A stretch of DNA of 22,450 nt from positions 1 to 22,450 of the forward strand of contig DRZV01000102.1 of the NCBI GenBank assembly GCA_011375465.1. The letters run 5' to 3'. The notes beneath the pieces are model-generated. The model did no database searches. It saw only the letters and a list, made by a program, of their open reading frames with translations, and had not been told where the DNA came from. Source of the stretch: Neomoorella mulderi. Its GTDB lineage: Bacteria > Bacillota > DSM-521 > Neomoorellales > Neomoorellaceae. Made by a program: the position numbers and the translations under genes. Shown piece after piece: positions 6,913-15,648 of this stretch. Numbering within the stretch: position 1 is the stretch's first letter; each line of letters begins with the position of its first letter.

Positions 6913-8373
6913 GTGGAAATCTACCAGCTTACAGCCCACGAACTCAAAGCCCTAATGGAACGCGGGGAAGTAAGGGCGGTGGAAGTGGTTCAGGCTTTTT
7001 TTAAGCGCATAGAGCAGGTGGAAGATAAGGTGAAGGCCTTCATCACCTTGACACCGGAGCAGGCCCTGGAGCAGGCCCGGGCCGTGGATGAAACCCGTAG
7101 GGAGGGGCGGGATCCCGGCTGCCTGGCAGGGATACCCATCGCCCTCAAGGATAACCTCTGCACCGAAGGCCTTACCACCACCTGCGGCTCCAGGATCCTG
7201 GCCCATTGGCAGCCGCCCCTGGAGGCCACCGCGGTGAGCCGGCTCAGGAAAGCCGGGGCGGTTATTCTGGGAAAGCTCAACCTGGATGAATTCGCCATGG
7301 GAACCACCACCCAAACTTCTGCCTTTTATCCCACCCGCAACCCCTGGGATTTAGGAAGGGTGCCTGGAGGATCCAGCGGAGGTCCAGCAGCCGCGGTGGC
7401 AGCGGGGGAAACCCCCCTAGCCCTGGGTTCGGATACCGGAGGTTCGGTCCGCCAGCCGGCAGCCTTTTGCGGTATAGTGGGTTTGAGGCCCACTTATGGG
7501 AGGGTTTCCCGTTGGGGCTTAGTGGCCCTGGCCTCCTCCATGGATCAGATAGGCCCCTTGGCCAGGGACGTGACCGATTGTGCCCTGGTCCTGGAGGTAA
7601 TAGCCGGCCGTGATCCTCTGGATCCCACTTCCCTCCCTATAGATCCCGAGCCCTATTCAAAAGCCCTGGTTCCCCAAGTGCAGGGGATAAAGGTGGGTAT
7701 TCCCAGGGAATACCTGGAAAGGGCCGAACCCGGCGTGAAAGAGGGCGTAGCCCAGGCCTTAAAGAGGCTGGAAGAATTGGGGGCTCGGTGCGAAGAAATA
7801 TCTTTGCCCCACCTGGAACCCGCCCTGGTGGCCTATCACATCATCGCGGCCGCAGAAGCCTCCTCTAATTTGGCCCGCTTTGACGGACTGAATTTCGGCC
7901 TCCGGGTATCGGGGAGGGATGTGGAGGAGATGTATTGCAACACCAGGGGGCAGGGGTTGGGGCCTGAAGTTAAAAAACGGCTCATCCTCGGCACCTACTT
8001 TTTAAGCAAGGGTCGATATCAGGATTATTATCTCAAGGCGGTAAAAATACGTACCCTGATCCTCCAGGATTTTCGGAAGGCCTGGGAAAGGTTCGACTTG
8101 CTGGCCACCCCCACCACCCCCACGGTGGCCCTGCCCTTCAGGGAGGAAACCTTCCCTCCCCTGGAAAACTATCATAGCGACATTTTCACCATTCCCCCCA
8201 GCCTGGCAGGTCTTCCTGCCCTGTCTCTGCCCTGCGGATGGTCCCAAGGGCTTCCTGTGGGACTGCAGCTTATAGGCAAGCCCCTGCAAGAACCCCTTTT
8301 ACTGCAGGTGGCCTATACCCTGGAGCAGGCCATAGAATTTCGCCGGGCCCGCCCCATATTGGAGGTGTCCTGA
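6913..8373 (+). CDS. gatA: Asp-tRNA(Asn)/Glu-tRNA(Gln) amidotransferase subunit GatA
   Basis: Amidase subunit of GatCAB that releases ammonia from glutamine (or asparagine) and passes it to GatB. The Ser-cisSer-Lys triad is present at the positions usual for the family: Lys79 (GIPIALKDN), Ser154 (GGSSGGPAA) and Ser178 (GSDTGGSVRQPA). The Gly/Ser-rich amidase signature and TYGRVSRWGLVALASSMDQIGP follow. 486 residues, full length. GTG 6913 is chosen because AAAGGAGG lies upstream and the reading MEIYQLTAHEL fits the family start. The TGA overlaps the gatB ATG by one base (TGATG), giving translational coupling. Confidence 0.97.
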   Translation: MEIYQLTAHELKALMERGEVRAVEVVQAFFKRIEQVEDKVKAFITLTPEQALEQARAVDETRREGRDPGCLAGIPIALKDNLCTEGLTTTCGSRILAHWQPPLEATAVSRLRKAGAVILGKLNLDEFAMGTTTQTSAFYPTRNPWDLGRVPGGSSGGPAAAVAAGETPLALGSDTGGSVRQPAAFCGIVGLRPTYGRVSRWGLVALASSMDQIGPLARDVTDCALVLEVIAGRDPLDPTSLPIDPEPYSKALVPQVQGIKVGIPREYLERAEPGVKEGVAQALKRLEELGARCEEISLPHLEPALVAYHIIAAAEASSNLARFDGLNFGLRVSGRDVEEMYCNTRGQGLGPEVKKRLILGTYFLSKGRYQDYYLKAVKIRTLILQDFRKAWERFDLLATPTTPTVALPFREETFPPLENYHSDIFTIPPSLAGLPALSLPCGWSQGLPVGLQLIGKPLQEPLLLQVAYTLEQAIEFRRARPILEVS

Positions 8374-9794
8374 TGGAATACGAGGTTGTAATAGGTTTGG
8401 AAGTCCATGTGGAACTAAAAACCGAATCCAAGGCTTTCTGCAGCTGCCCCACCACCTTCGGCAGCGAGCCCAATACGAACGTATGCCCGGGATGTCTGGG
8501 TTTACCCGGGACCCTGCCGGCTATAAACCAAAAGATGGTGGAATATGGCTTAAAGACGGCTCTGGCCTTAAACTGCACCATCAACCCTTATTGCCTTTTT
8601 GAACGGAAACACTATTTTTACCCTGATCTACCCAAAGGGTATCAGATATCCCAGCAAACCTTGCCCTTGGCTGTAAACGGCTATTTGAGCGTATATATAG
8701 AAGGCCGGGAAAAAAAGATAGGCATAAACCGGGTTCACATGGAGGAGGACGCGGGCAAACTCCTGCATGTGGGGGAGTATACCCTGGTGGATTGTAACCG
8801 GGCTGGAGTCCCTCTGCTGGAGATAGTTTCTGAACCCCACATAAATTCTTCTCAAGAAGCCCGGGCCTACATGGAAAAGCTGCGCACCATCCTCCTGTAT
8901 CTGGGGGTCTCAGACTGCAAAATGGAAGAAGGCTCCTTGAGGTGCGACGTCAATATATCCTTGAGGCCCAAGGGGAGCGAAGCTTCCGGCACCCGCATTG
9001 AAATAAAAAATCTCAATTCCTTCCGCTCTCTGCAGAAGGCCCTGGAGTACGAGATAGAGCGCCAGAGGGCCATCCTGGAGAGGGGAGGGGCGATAGAAGA
9101 ACGGGCCACCATGGCCTGGGACGAGGAAAGGGAAATCACCTATCCCATGCGCACCAAGGAAGAAAGCCTCGACTACCGCTACTTTCCTGACCCCGACCTC
9201 CTGCCCTTGGTTATCGATCCCCAGTGGATAGAAGAGATAAAAAGAGAATTGCCAGAGCTGCCCGACGCTCGCTGTCAGAGATTCCAGGAGCAGTATGGCT
9301 TACCTCCTTATGATGCCGGCGTGTTGACCTCTTCCAAGGAACTGGCTGACTACTACGAGGGGGTGGTGAGCCTCTATCCCGAGCCCAAAACTGTCAGCAA
9401 CTGGATAATGAGTGAGTTTTTACGCTTGTTGAATGCCTATAACCTGGAACCCCATGAAGCTCCAGTTTCTCCCCAGAAAATGGCAGACCTGTTACATCTG
9501 CTGAAAAAGGAGATAATCAGCACCAAGATAGCCAAACAGGTAATCGAGGAGATGTTCGCCACCGGGAAGGGGCCTGAGGATATCGTCCGGGAAAAGGGCT
9601 GGGTGCAGATAAGCGATGTGGAGGCTTTAGAAGCCATCGTGGAAGAAGTGCTGGCAGCTCACCCCAAGGTGGTGGAGGATTACCGTAAGGGCAAGGAGAA
9701 AGCCCTGGCCTTTCTGGTGGGCCAGGTAATGAAGGCCACCCAGGGAAAGGCCAACCCTAACCTGGTAAACCGGCTGCTGAAGGAAAAACTTTAA
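8373..9794 (+). CDS. gatB: Asp-tRNA(Asn)/Glu-tRNA(Gln) amidotransferase subunit GatB
   Basis: Kinase and tRNA-binding subunit of GatCAB: it activates the Glu or Asp of the mischarged tRNA with ATP and transfers ammonia onto it. The start MEYEVVIGLEVHVELKT is canonical, so ATG 8373 is preferred over upstream in-frame codons that overlap gatA. Zinc-site cysteines are at 23, 25, 38 and 41 (CSCPTTFG, CPGCLGLPG). KGYQISQ, NRAGVPLLEIVSEPH and SLRCDVNISLR are typical of the cradle domain. The helical and YqeY-like tRNA-binding tail ends in GKANPNLVNRLLKEKL. The 473 residues are normal. Last gene before the terminator at 9911. Confidence 0.97.
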   Translation: MEYEVVIGLEVHVELKTESKAFCSCPTTFGSEPNTNVCPGCLGLPGTLPAINQKMVEYGLKTALALNCTINPYCLFERKHYFYPDLPKGYQISQQTLPLAVNGYLSVYIEGREKKIGINRVHMEEDAGKLLHVGEYTLVDCNRAGVPLLEIVSEPHINSSQEARAYMEKLRTILLYLGVSDCKMEEGSLRCDVNISLRPKGSEASGTRIEIKNLNSFRSLQKALEYEIERQRAILERGGAIEERATMAWDEEREITYPMRTKEESLDYRYFPDPDLLPLVIDPQWIEEIKRELPELPDARCQRFQEQYGLPPYDAGVLTSSKELADYYEGVVSLYPEPKTVSNWIMSEFLRLLNAYNLEPHEAPVSPQKMADLLHLLKKEIISTKIAKQVIEEMFATGKGPEDIVREKGWVQISDVEALEAIVEEVLAAHPKVVEDYRKGKEKALAFLVGQVMKATQGKANPNLVNRLLKEKL

Positions 9795-9812
9795 CTAAAA
9801 CCGCCGGGAAGT

Positions 9813-9887
9813 CTTCTCCCTTCAGGGAGGAGGTGCCTCGCCCTGAGGGTACGGGAAGCCCCATCCTTCAGGACGGGGAGGCTTCAC
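9813..9887 (+). other. Pair of TTCA-loop hairpins resembling an IS200/IS605 right end
   Basis: In the 165-base gap after gatB, hairpin 1 pairs CTTCTCCC (9813-9820) with GGGAGGAG (9825-9832) around TTCA. Hairpin 2 runs from GAAGCC (9855-9860) to GGCTTC (9880-9885), also around TTCA, and is followed by AC. Between them CCTC and GAGG can pair. Hairpin 2 has the layout I associate with right ends of IS200/IS605 and IS1341 elements, where the end doubles as the 3' part of the TnpB guide RNA. No tnpA or tnpB coding sequence is nearby, so at most this is a solitary remnant. It could also be an unrelated 3'-UTR structure. Confidence 0.35.
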
Positions 9888-9910
9888 TTCTAACGCCCCA
9901 CTTTTATGCA

Positions 9911-9932
9911 GGGCAGGCAACTGCCCTCTTTT
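9911..9932 (+). terminator. Terminator of the pcrA-ligA-gatCAB operon
   Basis: GGGCAG (9911-9916) pairs with CTGCCC (9921-9926) around a GCAA tetraloop, followed by TCTTTT. It lies 28 bases before the start of the M20 gene. Confidence 0.8.
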
Positions 9933-9959
9933 CATGGGCAAAACGAGGGAGGGAGATAA

Positions 9960-11174
9960 ATGGAAGGGCAAGGATTTTTATCTAGGGCCCGGGAACTGAA
10001 AGACAGGCTGATCATGTGGCGCCGCTGGTTTCACCGTCATCCGGAATTGAGTTTTCGGGAAAAGGAGACAAGCGCCTTTATAGCCAGGGCTTTAAGGGAA
10101 ATGGGGTTACAGGTGAAGGAGGGGGTAGGGGGAACCTACGGGGTGGTGGCCCTTCTGGAGGGCAAATATAAGACCCCGGCCATGGGCCTGAGGGCGGATA
10201 TGGACGCCCTTCCGGTGCAGGAGGAGACAGGAGCAGAATACGCCTCCCAGCATCCAGGGATAATGCACGCCTGCGGCCATGATGCCCACATGGCTGTCCT
10301 GCTGGGGGTGGCTCAGGTTTTAAGCCAGATGAGGCCAGAATTACCTGGGACAGTGGTTTTCATCTTCCAGCCTGGAGAAGAGGTACTGCCGGGGGGAGCA
10401 GAGGCCATCATAAAGGCCGGCGTGTTGGACGATCCCCCATTACAGGCCATGATCGGGTTCCATGTGACCTCTTATCTGCCTGTGGGGACCGTGGGCATCA
10501 AAGAGGGGATTTTTATGGCAGCCGCAGACAACTTTACTGTAAAGATTTTGGGAAGGACCAGCCACGCCGCTGCCCCCCATTTGGGACAGGACGCCGTAGT
10601 GGCCGCAGCCCAGCTGGTATTGGCTCTACAGACTCTGGTGAGCCGCAGGATGGATCCTGTGCAGCCGGTAGTTTTAACCGTGGGCACCATAAGGGGGGGA
10701 CAGAAGGAGAACATAGTGGCAGGAGAAGCAGTCCTGGAAGGCACAGTGAGATACTTAGATCTGAGCTTGAGGGAAGGGATAAAAAGACATATGGAGGAGA
10801 TAATAAAGGGGGTGGCCCTGGCCACCGGTACCCGGAAGGATTTTCAATACCTGGAAGGCTATCCTCCTTTGTATAACGATCCCGAGCTCACCGCCTTTTT
10901 TAAAGAGAAGGCAGGGGAGCTATTGGGAAAAGAGAAGATCAGGGAACTGCCCCACCCTTCTATGGGGGCTGAGGATTTTGCCCGCTACGGGGAAAAGGTC
11001 CCCCTCCTTTACTTCAACCTGGGGGCTATGCCCAGGGAGGGCTCTCCCCAACCTTGGCATCATCCCCGCTTCAACATAGACGAAGATTGCCTTCCCGTAG
11101 GCGTGGCCCTGTTGAGCCATCTGACAGTGGAATTCTTAAAAAAATTTTTGTGCGGAAGCAGGATTTTTTTCTAA
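9960..11174 (+). CDS. M20 family amidohydrolase (N-acyl amino acid or peptide-type substrate)
   Basis: Two-metal hydrolase of the M20D group (hippurate hydrolase, IAA-amino acid hydrolase, N-acetyldiaminopimelate deacetylase). It is expected to be cytoplasmic and to cleave an N-acyl or amide bond of an amino acid. Visible motifs: RRWFHRHPELSFRE at the N-terminus, RADMDALPVQEETG, the metal site HACGHDAHMA, the general-base pair in QPGEEVLPGGA, a conserved His in GFHVTSYLP, the dimerisation-domain motif GRTSHAAAPHLGQDAV, and GAEDFARYGEKVP near the end. 404 residues, full length. ATG 9960 follows GAGGGAGGGAG. The substrate cannot be read from sequence. Its 3' end overlaps the putative gcvT promoter. 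Confidence 0.9.
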   Translation: MEGQGFLSRARELKDRLIMWRRWFHRHPELSFREKETSAFIARALREMGLQVKEGVGGTYGVVALLEGKYKTPAMGLRADMDALPVQEETGAEYASQHPGIMHACGHDAHMAVLLGVAQVLSQMRPELPGTVVFIFQPGEEVLPGGAEAIIKAGVLDDPPLQAMIGFHVTSYLPVGTVGIKEGIFMAAADNFTVKILGRTSHAAAPHLGQDAVVAAAQLVLALQTLVSRRMDPVQPVVLTVGTIRGGQKENIVAGEAVLEGTVRYLDLSLREGIKRHMEEIIKGVALATGTRKDFQYLEGYPPLYNDPELTAFFKEKAGELLGKEKIRELPHPSMGAEDFARYGEKVPLLYFNLGAMPREGSPQPWHHPRFNIDEDCLPVGVALLSHLTVEFLKKFLCGSRIFF

Positions 11175-11186
11175 GAGGGAGAATAC
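11158..11186 (+). promoter_or_regulatory. Sigma-H-like promoter of the glycine cleavage operon
   Basis: GCAGGATTT (11158-11166) is followed after 14 bases by GAAT (11181-11184). This fits the sigma-H consensus, with the last base after GAAT a C. It overlaps the last codons of the M20 gene. Transcription would begin near 11191, at the foot of the leader hairpin. Confidence 0.5.
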
Positions 11187-11191
11187 TACAA

Positions 11192-11244
11192 ATGCATCAT
11201 CCACAAACTGAAGGGGAGGTTCCCGGAGGCAGGGATGGATGCAT
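11192..11244 (+). promoter_or_regulatory. Long-stem hairpin in the gcvT leader
   Basis: ATGCATCATCC (11192-11202) pairs with GGATGGATGCAT (11233-11244) over 11 base pairs with one bulged base, enclosing about 30 bases that include a GGGA/TCCC pair. It sits between the predicted start of transcription and the gcvT ribosome binding site. The in-frame ATG at 11239 lies inside the 3' arm. I see no core of the known glycine riboswitch. It could stabilise the mRNA or be a regulatory element. Confidence 0.4.
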
Positions 11245-11268
11245 AATCCAAAAGAGAGGTGGGTCAAA

Positions 11269-12366
11269 GTGGCGGAACCTAAAAAAACCCCCCTGTATGA
11301 TGAGCATGTGAAGCTGGGCGCCAAGATGATAGAGTTTGTGGGATGGTGGATGCCAGTCCAATATACATCCATCATTGAAGAGCACATGAAGGTGCGCAAA
11401 GAAGTGGGCCTGTTCGATGTCTCCCATATGGGGGAAATCATCGTGGAAGGCCCCGACGCTTTTAAATTCCTCCAAAGGTTGGTCACCAACGATGTGGGGA
11501 AAGCTGTGGGCAACCGCGTAGTGTACAGCCCCATGTGCTATCCCGATGGGGGCACGGTGGACGACCTCCTCATCTATCCCCAAGGGGAAAACAAGTACCT
11601 CCTGGTGGTCAACGCAGCCAATACTGACAAGGATTACGAGTGGATGAAAGAACAGGCTGCGGGCATGAACGTGGAGATCAAGAACATATCCCCTGAAGTG
11701 GGCCAGATAGCCATCCAGGGGCCTAAGGCCCTAGAGGTGTTGCAGTCCATCACCGACGTGGACCTGGCTCCCATGAAGTTCTATACCTGGACCCATGGTA
11801 AGGTGGCGGGCATCGAGACCCTGCTCATCTCCCGCACCGGTTACACCGGAGAGGACGGGTTTGAGGTGTATGTGGAGGCCTCCAAGACCCCTGAGATATG
11901 GCGCAAACTTTTGGAAGTGGGCAAGACAGCGGGTATCGCCCCTTGCGGTCTGGGAGCCCGGGACACCCTGCGCTTTGAGGCTTCCCTGCCCCTTTACGGC
12001 CACGAGCTGAGCCCCACCATCAGCCCCCTGGAGGCCGGTCTGGACCGGTTTGTGGCCCTGGAGAAAGGCGATTTCATAGGTAGGGAGGCCCTCCTGGCCC
12101 AGAAGCAGAATCCCAAGAGGCAGCTGGTGGGCCTGGAGATGATCGACAGGGGCATTCCCAGGCAGGATTACCCCGTGACCAAGGGCGGAAAGGAGATAGG
12201 CCAGGTCACCTCGGGATCCTACTGCGCCTACGCGAACAAGAATTTGGCCAACGCCCTGGTGGCCTACGGTTCTGTGAACGTGGGTGACGAGGTGGAAGTG
12301 GTCATAAGGGGTAAAGGCAATAAGGCCAAGGTGGTCCCCTTACCTTTCTACAAGAGGGGTAAGTGA
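11269..12366 (+). CDS. gcvT: Glycine cleavage system T protein (aminomethyltransferase)
   Basis: Transfers the methylene group from aminomethyl-lipoyl GcvH to tetrahydrofolate and releases ammonia. The start KKTPLYDEHVKLGAKM, then VGLFDVSHMGEI, GYTGEDGFEVY, RDTLRFEASLPLYGHEL and PLEAGLDRFVAL are typical of GcvT. The C-terminal beta-barrel includes GQVTSGSYCAYANKNLA. 365 residues from GTG 11269, chosen because GAGAGGTGGG precedes it and MAEPKKTPLY is the normal family start. The upstream ATG 11239 lies in a hairpin and would add an atypical extension. First gene of gcvT-gcvH-gcvPA-gcvPB; gcvH follows after 47 AT-rich bases. Confidence 0.96.
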   Translation: MAEPKKTPLYDEHVKLGAKMIEFVGWWMPVQYTSIIEEHMKVRKEVGLFDVSHMGEIIVEGPDAFKFLQRLVTNDVGKAVGNRVVYSPMCYPDGGTVDDLLIYPQGENKYLLVVNAANTDKDYEWMKEQAAGMNVEIKNISPEVGQIAIQGPKALEVLQSITDVDLAPMKFYTWTHGKVAGIETLLISRTGYTGEDGFEVYVEASKTPEIWRKLLEVGKTAGIAPCGLGARDTLRFEASLPLYGHELSPTISPLEAGLDRFVALEKGDFIGREALLAQKQNPKRQLVGLEMIDRGIPRQDYPVTKGGKEIGQVTSGSYCAYANKNLANALVAYGSVNVGDEVEVVIRGKGNKAKVVPLPFYKRGK

Positions 12367-12413
12367 TAATATTTTAAAACATAAACCATAAAAAGGAAAA
12401 AGGAGGAAAAAAC

Positions 12414-12800
12414 ATGAAGGTTCCCGCTGACCTTTATTACACCAAGACCCACGAGTGGGCAAAAGTGGAAGGCAATAAGGCCCGCATCGGCATCACCGAT
12501 CATGCCCAGGAAGCCCTGGGAGAGATAGTGTTCGTGGAACTCCCCCAGGTGGGAGATGAGCTGTCCGCAGGTGACTCCTTAGGTGCCGTTGAGTCTGTCA
12601 AAGCAGCCTCCGACGTCTACACCCCTGTAAGCGGCAAAGTGGTGGCTGTAAACGAAGCCCTTCTTTCCTCTCCCGGCGATATAAACGCCGATCCCTACGG
12701 CAAGGGTTGGATGGTGGAGATAGAGATGAGCAACCCCTCCGAGGTGGAAAAACTCTTGGATGCTAAGGCCTACGAGGAGCTGCTCAAGGAGGAAGCCTAA
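12414..12800 (+). CDS. gcvH: Glycine cleavage system H protein
   Basis: Lipoyl carrier that shuttles the aminomethyl group between the P, T and L proteins. The lipoylated residue is Lys63 in GAVESVKAASDVYTP. The flanking HEWAKVEG, GITDHAQEALGEIVFVELP and SPVSGKVVAVN-like segment (here TPVSGKVVAVNEAL) are family hallmarks, as is the NADPYGKGWMVEIE turn. 128 residues, normal. ATG 12414 follows AAGGAGG. In Firmicutes GcvH is also the first acceptor of the octanoyl group in lipoate synthesis, which fits the lipM-like gene downstream. Confidence 0.96.
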   Translation: MKVPADLYYTKTHEWAKVEGNKARIGITDHAQEALGEIVFVELPQVGDELSAGDSLGAVESVKAASDVYTPVSGKVVAVNEALLSSPGDINADPYGKGWMVEIEMSNPSEVEKLLDAKAYEELLKEEA

Positions 12801-12819
12801 TATAAAGGGGGGAATAGGG

Positions 12820-14160
12820 ATGCCTTACATTCCCACCACGCCGGAAGAAACCCGGCGGATGCTCTCCGTCATTGGAGTAGAGAAGATAGAAGATCTGTTT
12901 GCCGATATCCCCGAAGAGATCCGCTTGAAGCGGCCTATGGACCTGCCCAAACCCATGTCCGAGGCTGAGGTCAAGCGGCACATGGAGGAACTGGCCAATA
13001 AAAACAAGGTCCTCATCAACTTCATCGGAGCAGGGGCCTACGAGAGGCTGATCCCCACCATAGTGCCTTACATCCTCTCCCGTTGGGAAATATACAGCGC
13101 TTATACCCCCTACCAGCCTGAGGTGAGCCAGGGTACCCTCCAGATGATCTTCGAGTTCCAGTCCTTGATGTGCGAGCTCACAGGGATGGAGGTGGCCACC
13201 GCTTCCCACTATGACGGTGCTACTGCCGCTGCAGAAGCGGCCCTCATGTCCTGCGCCGACACCCGCAAGCACAAGGTCCTGGTTTCCCGGGCTGTACATC
13301 CCCAATACCGGGATGTCATAAGGACCTATGCCACAGGGCAGAGGATAGAGATAGTGGAGATCCCCATAAAGGATGGCCGCACTGACCTGGCAGAGCTGGA
13401 AAAGCTCCTGGCAGCCAAAGACGTGGCCGGCGTGATCCTGCAGAATCCCAACTTCTTGGGCCAGATCGAATCTATGGCCGAGGCTGTGCAGCTGGCCCAT
13501 AAAGCCGGGGCTTTGGGCATAGCCGTTTTCGACCCCATATCCCTGGGTGTTTTGGCTCCCCCGGGCGAGTACGACGCGGACATCGCCGTAGGGGAGGGCC
13601 AGAGCTTGGGTCTACCCCTCAGCTACGGCGGACCTTATCTGGGCATAGTGACCTCCAAGGAACGCCTGGTGAGGCGCCTGCCCGGTAGGCTCATAGGCGC
13701 CACCCGGGATGTGGACGGCAAGCGGGGGTTTGTGATGACCCTGGCCACCCGGGAGCAGCACATAAGGCGGGAGAAGGCGACTTCCAACATATGCACCAAC
13801 GAGGCCCTGTGCGCCACGGCTGCCACCATTTATCTGGCTGCTCTGGGCAAAGAGGGCCTGAAGGAGGTGGCTCGGCAGTGCGTGTTGAAATCCCATTACG
13901 CCTACGAAAAGCTGACCTCCATACCGGGAGTTACCCCCGTATTCACCGGTCCCTTCTTCTGCGAATTCGCCCTCAAAACTGATAAGCTGACGCCCAAAGA
14001 GGGCTACAAGGGCCTGGCTGACAAGGGCTTTGCTGCGGCCCTGGACCTGACCCCTTACTATCCTGAATACGAAGGCGCCATGCTCTTCGCCGTAACCGAA
14101 GCCAGGACCAAGGCGGAGATAGACGCTTTGGCGGCAGCTATGGGAGGGTTGCTGGCATGA
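12820..14160 (+). CDS. gcvPA: Glycine dehydrogenase (decarboxylating) subunit 1
   Basis: The alpha half of the split P protein, which decarboxylates glycine and loads the aminomethyl group on GcvH. It keeps the PLP-enzyme fold but lacks the PLP lysine, which is in subunit 2. Typical motifs: MPYIPTTPEETRRML at the start, FIGAGAYERLIPTIV, AYTPYQPEVSQGTLQ, SHYDGATAAAEAALM, GEGQSLGLPLSYGGPYLG and TREQHIRREKATSNICTN. The ATG at 12820 gives 446 residues and this canonical start; longer readings run into gcvH. The AAGGGGGGAA upstream is the likely ribosome binding site. The stop overlaps the gcvPB start by 4 bases (ATGA). Confidence 0.96.
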   Translation: MPYIPTTPEETRRMLSVIGVEKIEDLFADIPEEIRLKRPMDLPKPMSEAEVKRHMEELANKNKVLINFIGAGAYERLIPTIVPYILSRWEIYSAYTPYQPEVSQGTLQMIFEFQSLMCELTGMEVATASHYDGATAAAEAALMSCADTRKHKVLVSRAVHPQYRDVIRTYATGQRIEIVEIPIKDGRTDLAELEKLLAAKDVAGVILQNPNFLGQIESMAEAVQLAHKAGALGIAVFDPISLGVLAPPGEYDADIAVGEGQSLGLPLSYGGPYLGIVTSKERLVRRLPGRLIGATRDVDGKRGFVMTLATREQHIRREKATSNICTNEALCATAATIYLAALGKEGLKEVARQCVLKSHYAYEKLTSIPGVTPVFTGPFFCEFALKTDKLTPKEGYKGLADKGFAAALDLTPYYPEYEGAMLFAVTEARTKAEIDALAAAMGGLLA

Positions 14161-15635
14161 TAAGGCTCCGAGATTACGAACCCTTATTGAATGAGCTGAG
14201 TGTCCCCGGACGCCGCGGGTATTACCTGCCCGAATGCGATGTGCCCGGGAAGGCGGAGGATTATCTGCCCTCCGAGGCCCTGCGCAAGGAGGATGCTCCT
14301 CTGCCGGAGCTCAGCGAGGTGGATGTGGTCCGTCACTTCAGCCGCCTCTCGGACCTGAACTACTGCATAGAGACGGGCATCTACCCCCTGGGTTCCTGCA
14401 CCATGAAATATAACCCCAAGATCAACGAATACGCAGCCAGCCTGCCGGAGTTTGCCAACCTCCATCCCATGGTCCCTGTGAGTGCAGCCCAAGGAGCCCT
14501 GGAGCTGATGTATAAGCTCCAGAAATACTTGGCGGAGATCACAGGGATGGACGCGGTCACCCTCCAGCCGGCGGCGGGAGCCCATGGGGAGTATACAGGT
14601 TTGGCCATAATAGCCGCTTATCACAGGAGCCGGGGGGATCATGACCGGGTAGAAGTCCTGGTGCCCGACTCGGCTCACGGCACCAACCCCGCCAGCGCGG
14701 CGGTGGCGGGACTGAAGGTCATCGAAATTCCTTCGGATTCCAGGGGTCTGGTGGATTTGGAAGGGCTCAAGGCAGCCCTGGGCCCCAGGACAGCGGCCCT
14801 CATGCTCACTAACCCCAACACCCTGGGTCTCTTCGAAAGCGACATAGTGGAAATCGCCCGGCTGGTGCACGAGGCGGGAGGGCTTCTCTACTACGACGGC
14901 GCCAATTTGAACGGCACCATGGGCGTATGCCGTCCCGGAGATATGGGCTTTGACGTGGTACACCTCAACCTCCACAAGACCTTCTCTACCCCCCACGGCG
15001 GCGGCGGTCCCGGTTCCGGACCCGTAGGGGTGAAGAAACACCTGGAGCCCTTCCTGCCTGTTCCGGTGGTGGCCCTCAGCGAGTCGGGAGAATACTACCT
15101 GGATTATGACCGGCCCCAGAGCATAGGCAGGGTCCGCACCTTCTACGGCAACTTCGGAGTATGCGTAAAGGCCTACGCCTACATCAGAAGGCTTGGACCG
15201 GAAGGGCTGAAGAGGGTTTGCGAATACGCTGTGCTCCACGCCAACTACATCTGGGCCCGCCTGCGGGAACACTACCGCTTCCGCTATGACCGCATATGCA
15301 AGCACGAGTGCGTTGCCATGCCCACCAAGGAGATGATGGACAACGATGTCCATACCAAGGATATAGCCAAGCGCCTGATGGACTATGGCTATCACGCACC
15401 CACCATCTACTTCCCCCTCATCGTTCCCGAGGCCTTGATGATAGAGCCCACCGAGACCGAAACCCTGCAGGAACTGGACGGCTTCTGCGATGCCCTGATA
15501 GCCATCAAGAAAGAAGCCCTGGAAAATCCGCAGGTGGTCAAAGATGCACCCCACAACACCCCTGTACGCCGTCTGGACGATGTGGCTGCGGCCAAGAATC
15601 CCATACTCAACTGGAGGAAGCTGGGCAATCTGTAA
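14157..15635 (+). CDS. gcvPB: Glycine dehydrogenase (decarboxylating) subunit 2
   Basis: The PLP-binding half of the split P protein. The PLP Schiff-base Lys274 is in HLNLHKTFSTPHGGGGPGSG. Other landmarks are YPLGSCTMKYNPKINE, the Gln/His stretch TLQPAAGAHGEYTG, PDSAHGTNPASAA and YYDGANLNGTMG. 492 residues, full length, starting inside the gcvPA stop (4-base overlap), so the subunits are translationally coupled. The strong terminator at 15649 ends the operon. There is no gcvL/lpd (L protein) gene in this window, so the dihydrolipoyl dehydrogenase must be encoded elsewhere. Confidence 0.96.
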   Translation: MIRLRDYEPLLNELSVPGRRGYYLPECDVPGKAEDYLPSEALRKEDAPLPELSEVDVVRHFSRLSDLNYCIETGIYPLGSCTMKYNPKINEYAASLPEFANLHPMVPVSAAQGALELMYKLQKYLAEITGMDAVTLQPAAGAHGEYTGLAIIAAYHRSRGDHDRVEVLVPDSAHGTNPASAAVAGLKVIEIPSDSRGLVDLEGLKAALGPRTAALMLTNPNTLGLFESDIVEIARLVHEAGGLLYYDGANLNGTMGVCRPGDMGFDVVHLNLHKTFSTPHGGGGPGSGPVGVKKHLEPFLPVPVVALSESGEYYLDYDRPQSIGRVRTFYGNFGVCVKAYAYIRRLGPEGLKRVCEYAVLHANYIWARLREHYRFRYDRICKHECVAMPTKEMMDNDVHTKDIAKRLMDYGYHAPTIYFPLIVPEALMIEPTETETLQELDGFCDALIAIKKEALENPQVVKDAPHNTPVRRLDDVAAAKNPILNWRKLGNL

Positions 15636-15648
15636 TTCCGGAAGCTTC

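Noticed and set aside
8238..8372. An extended GatB N-terminus starting within gatA
   Set aside because: The added residues overlap coding sequence of gatA, while ATG 8373 gives the canonical family start and a TGATG coupling junction.
11175..11268. Glycine riboswitch upstream of gcvT
   Set aside because: Expected from biology, but neither the conserved aptamer cores nor enough length for a tandem aptamer is present between the M20 stop and gcvT.
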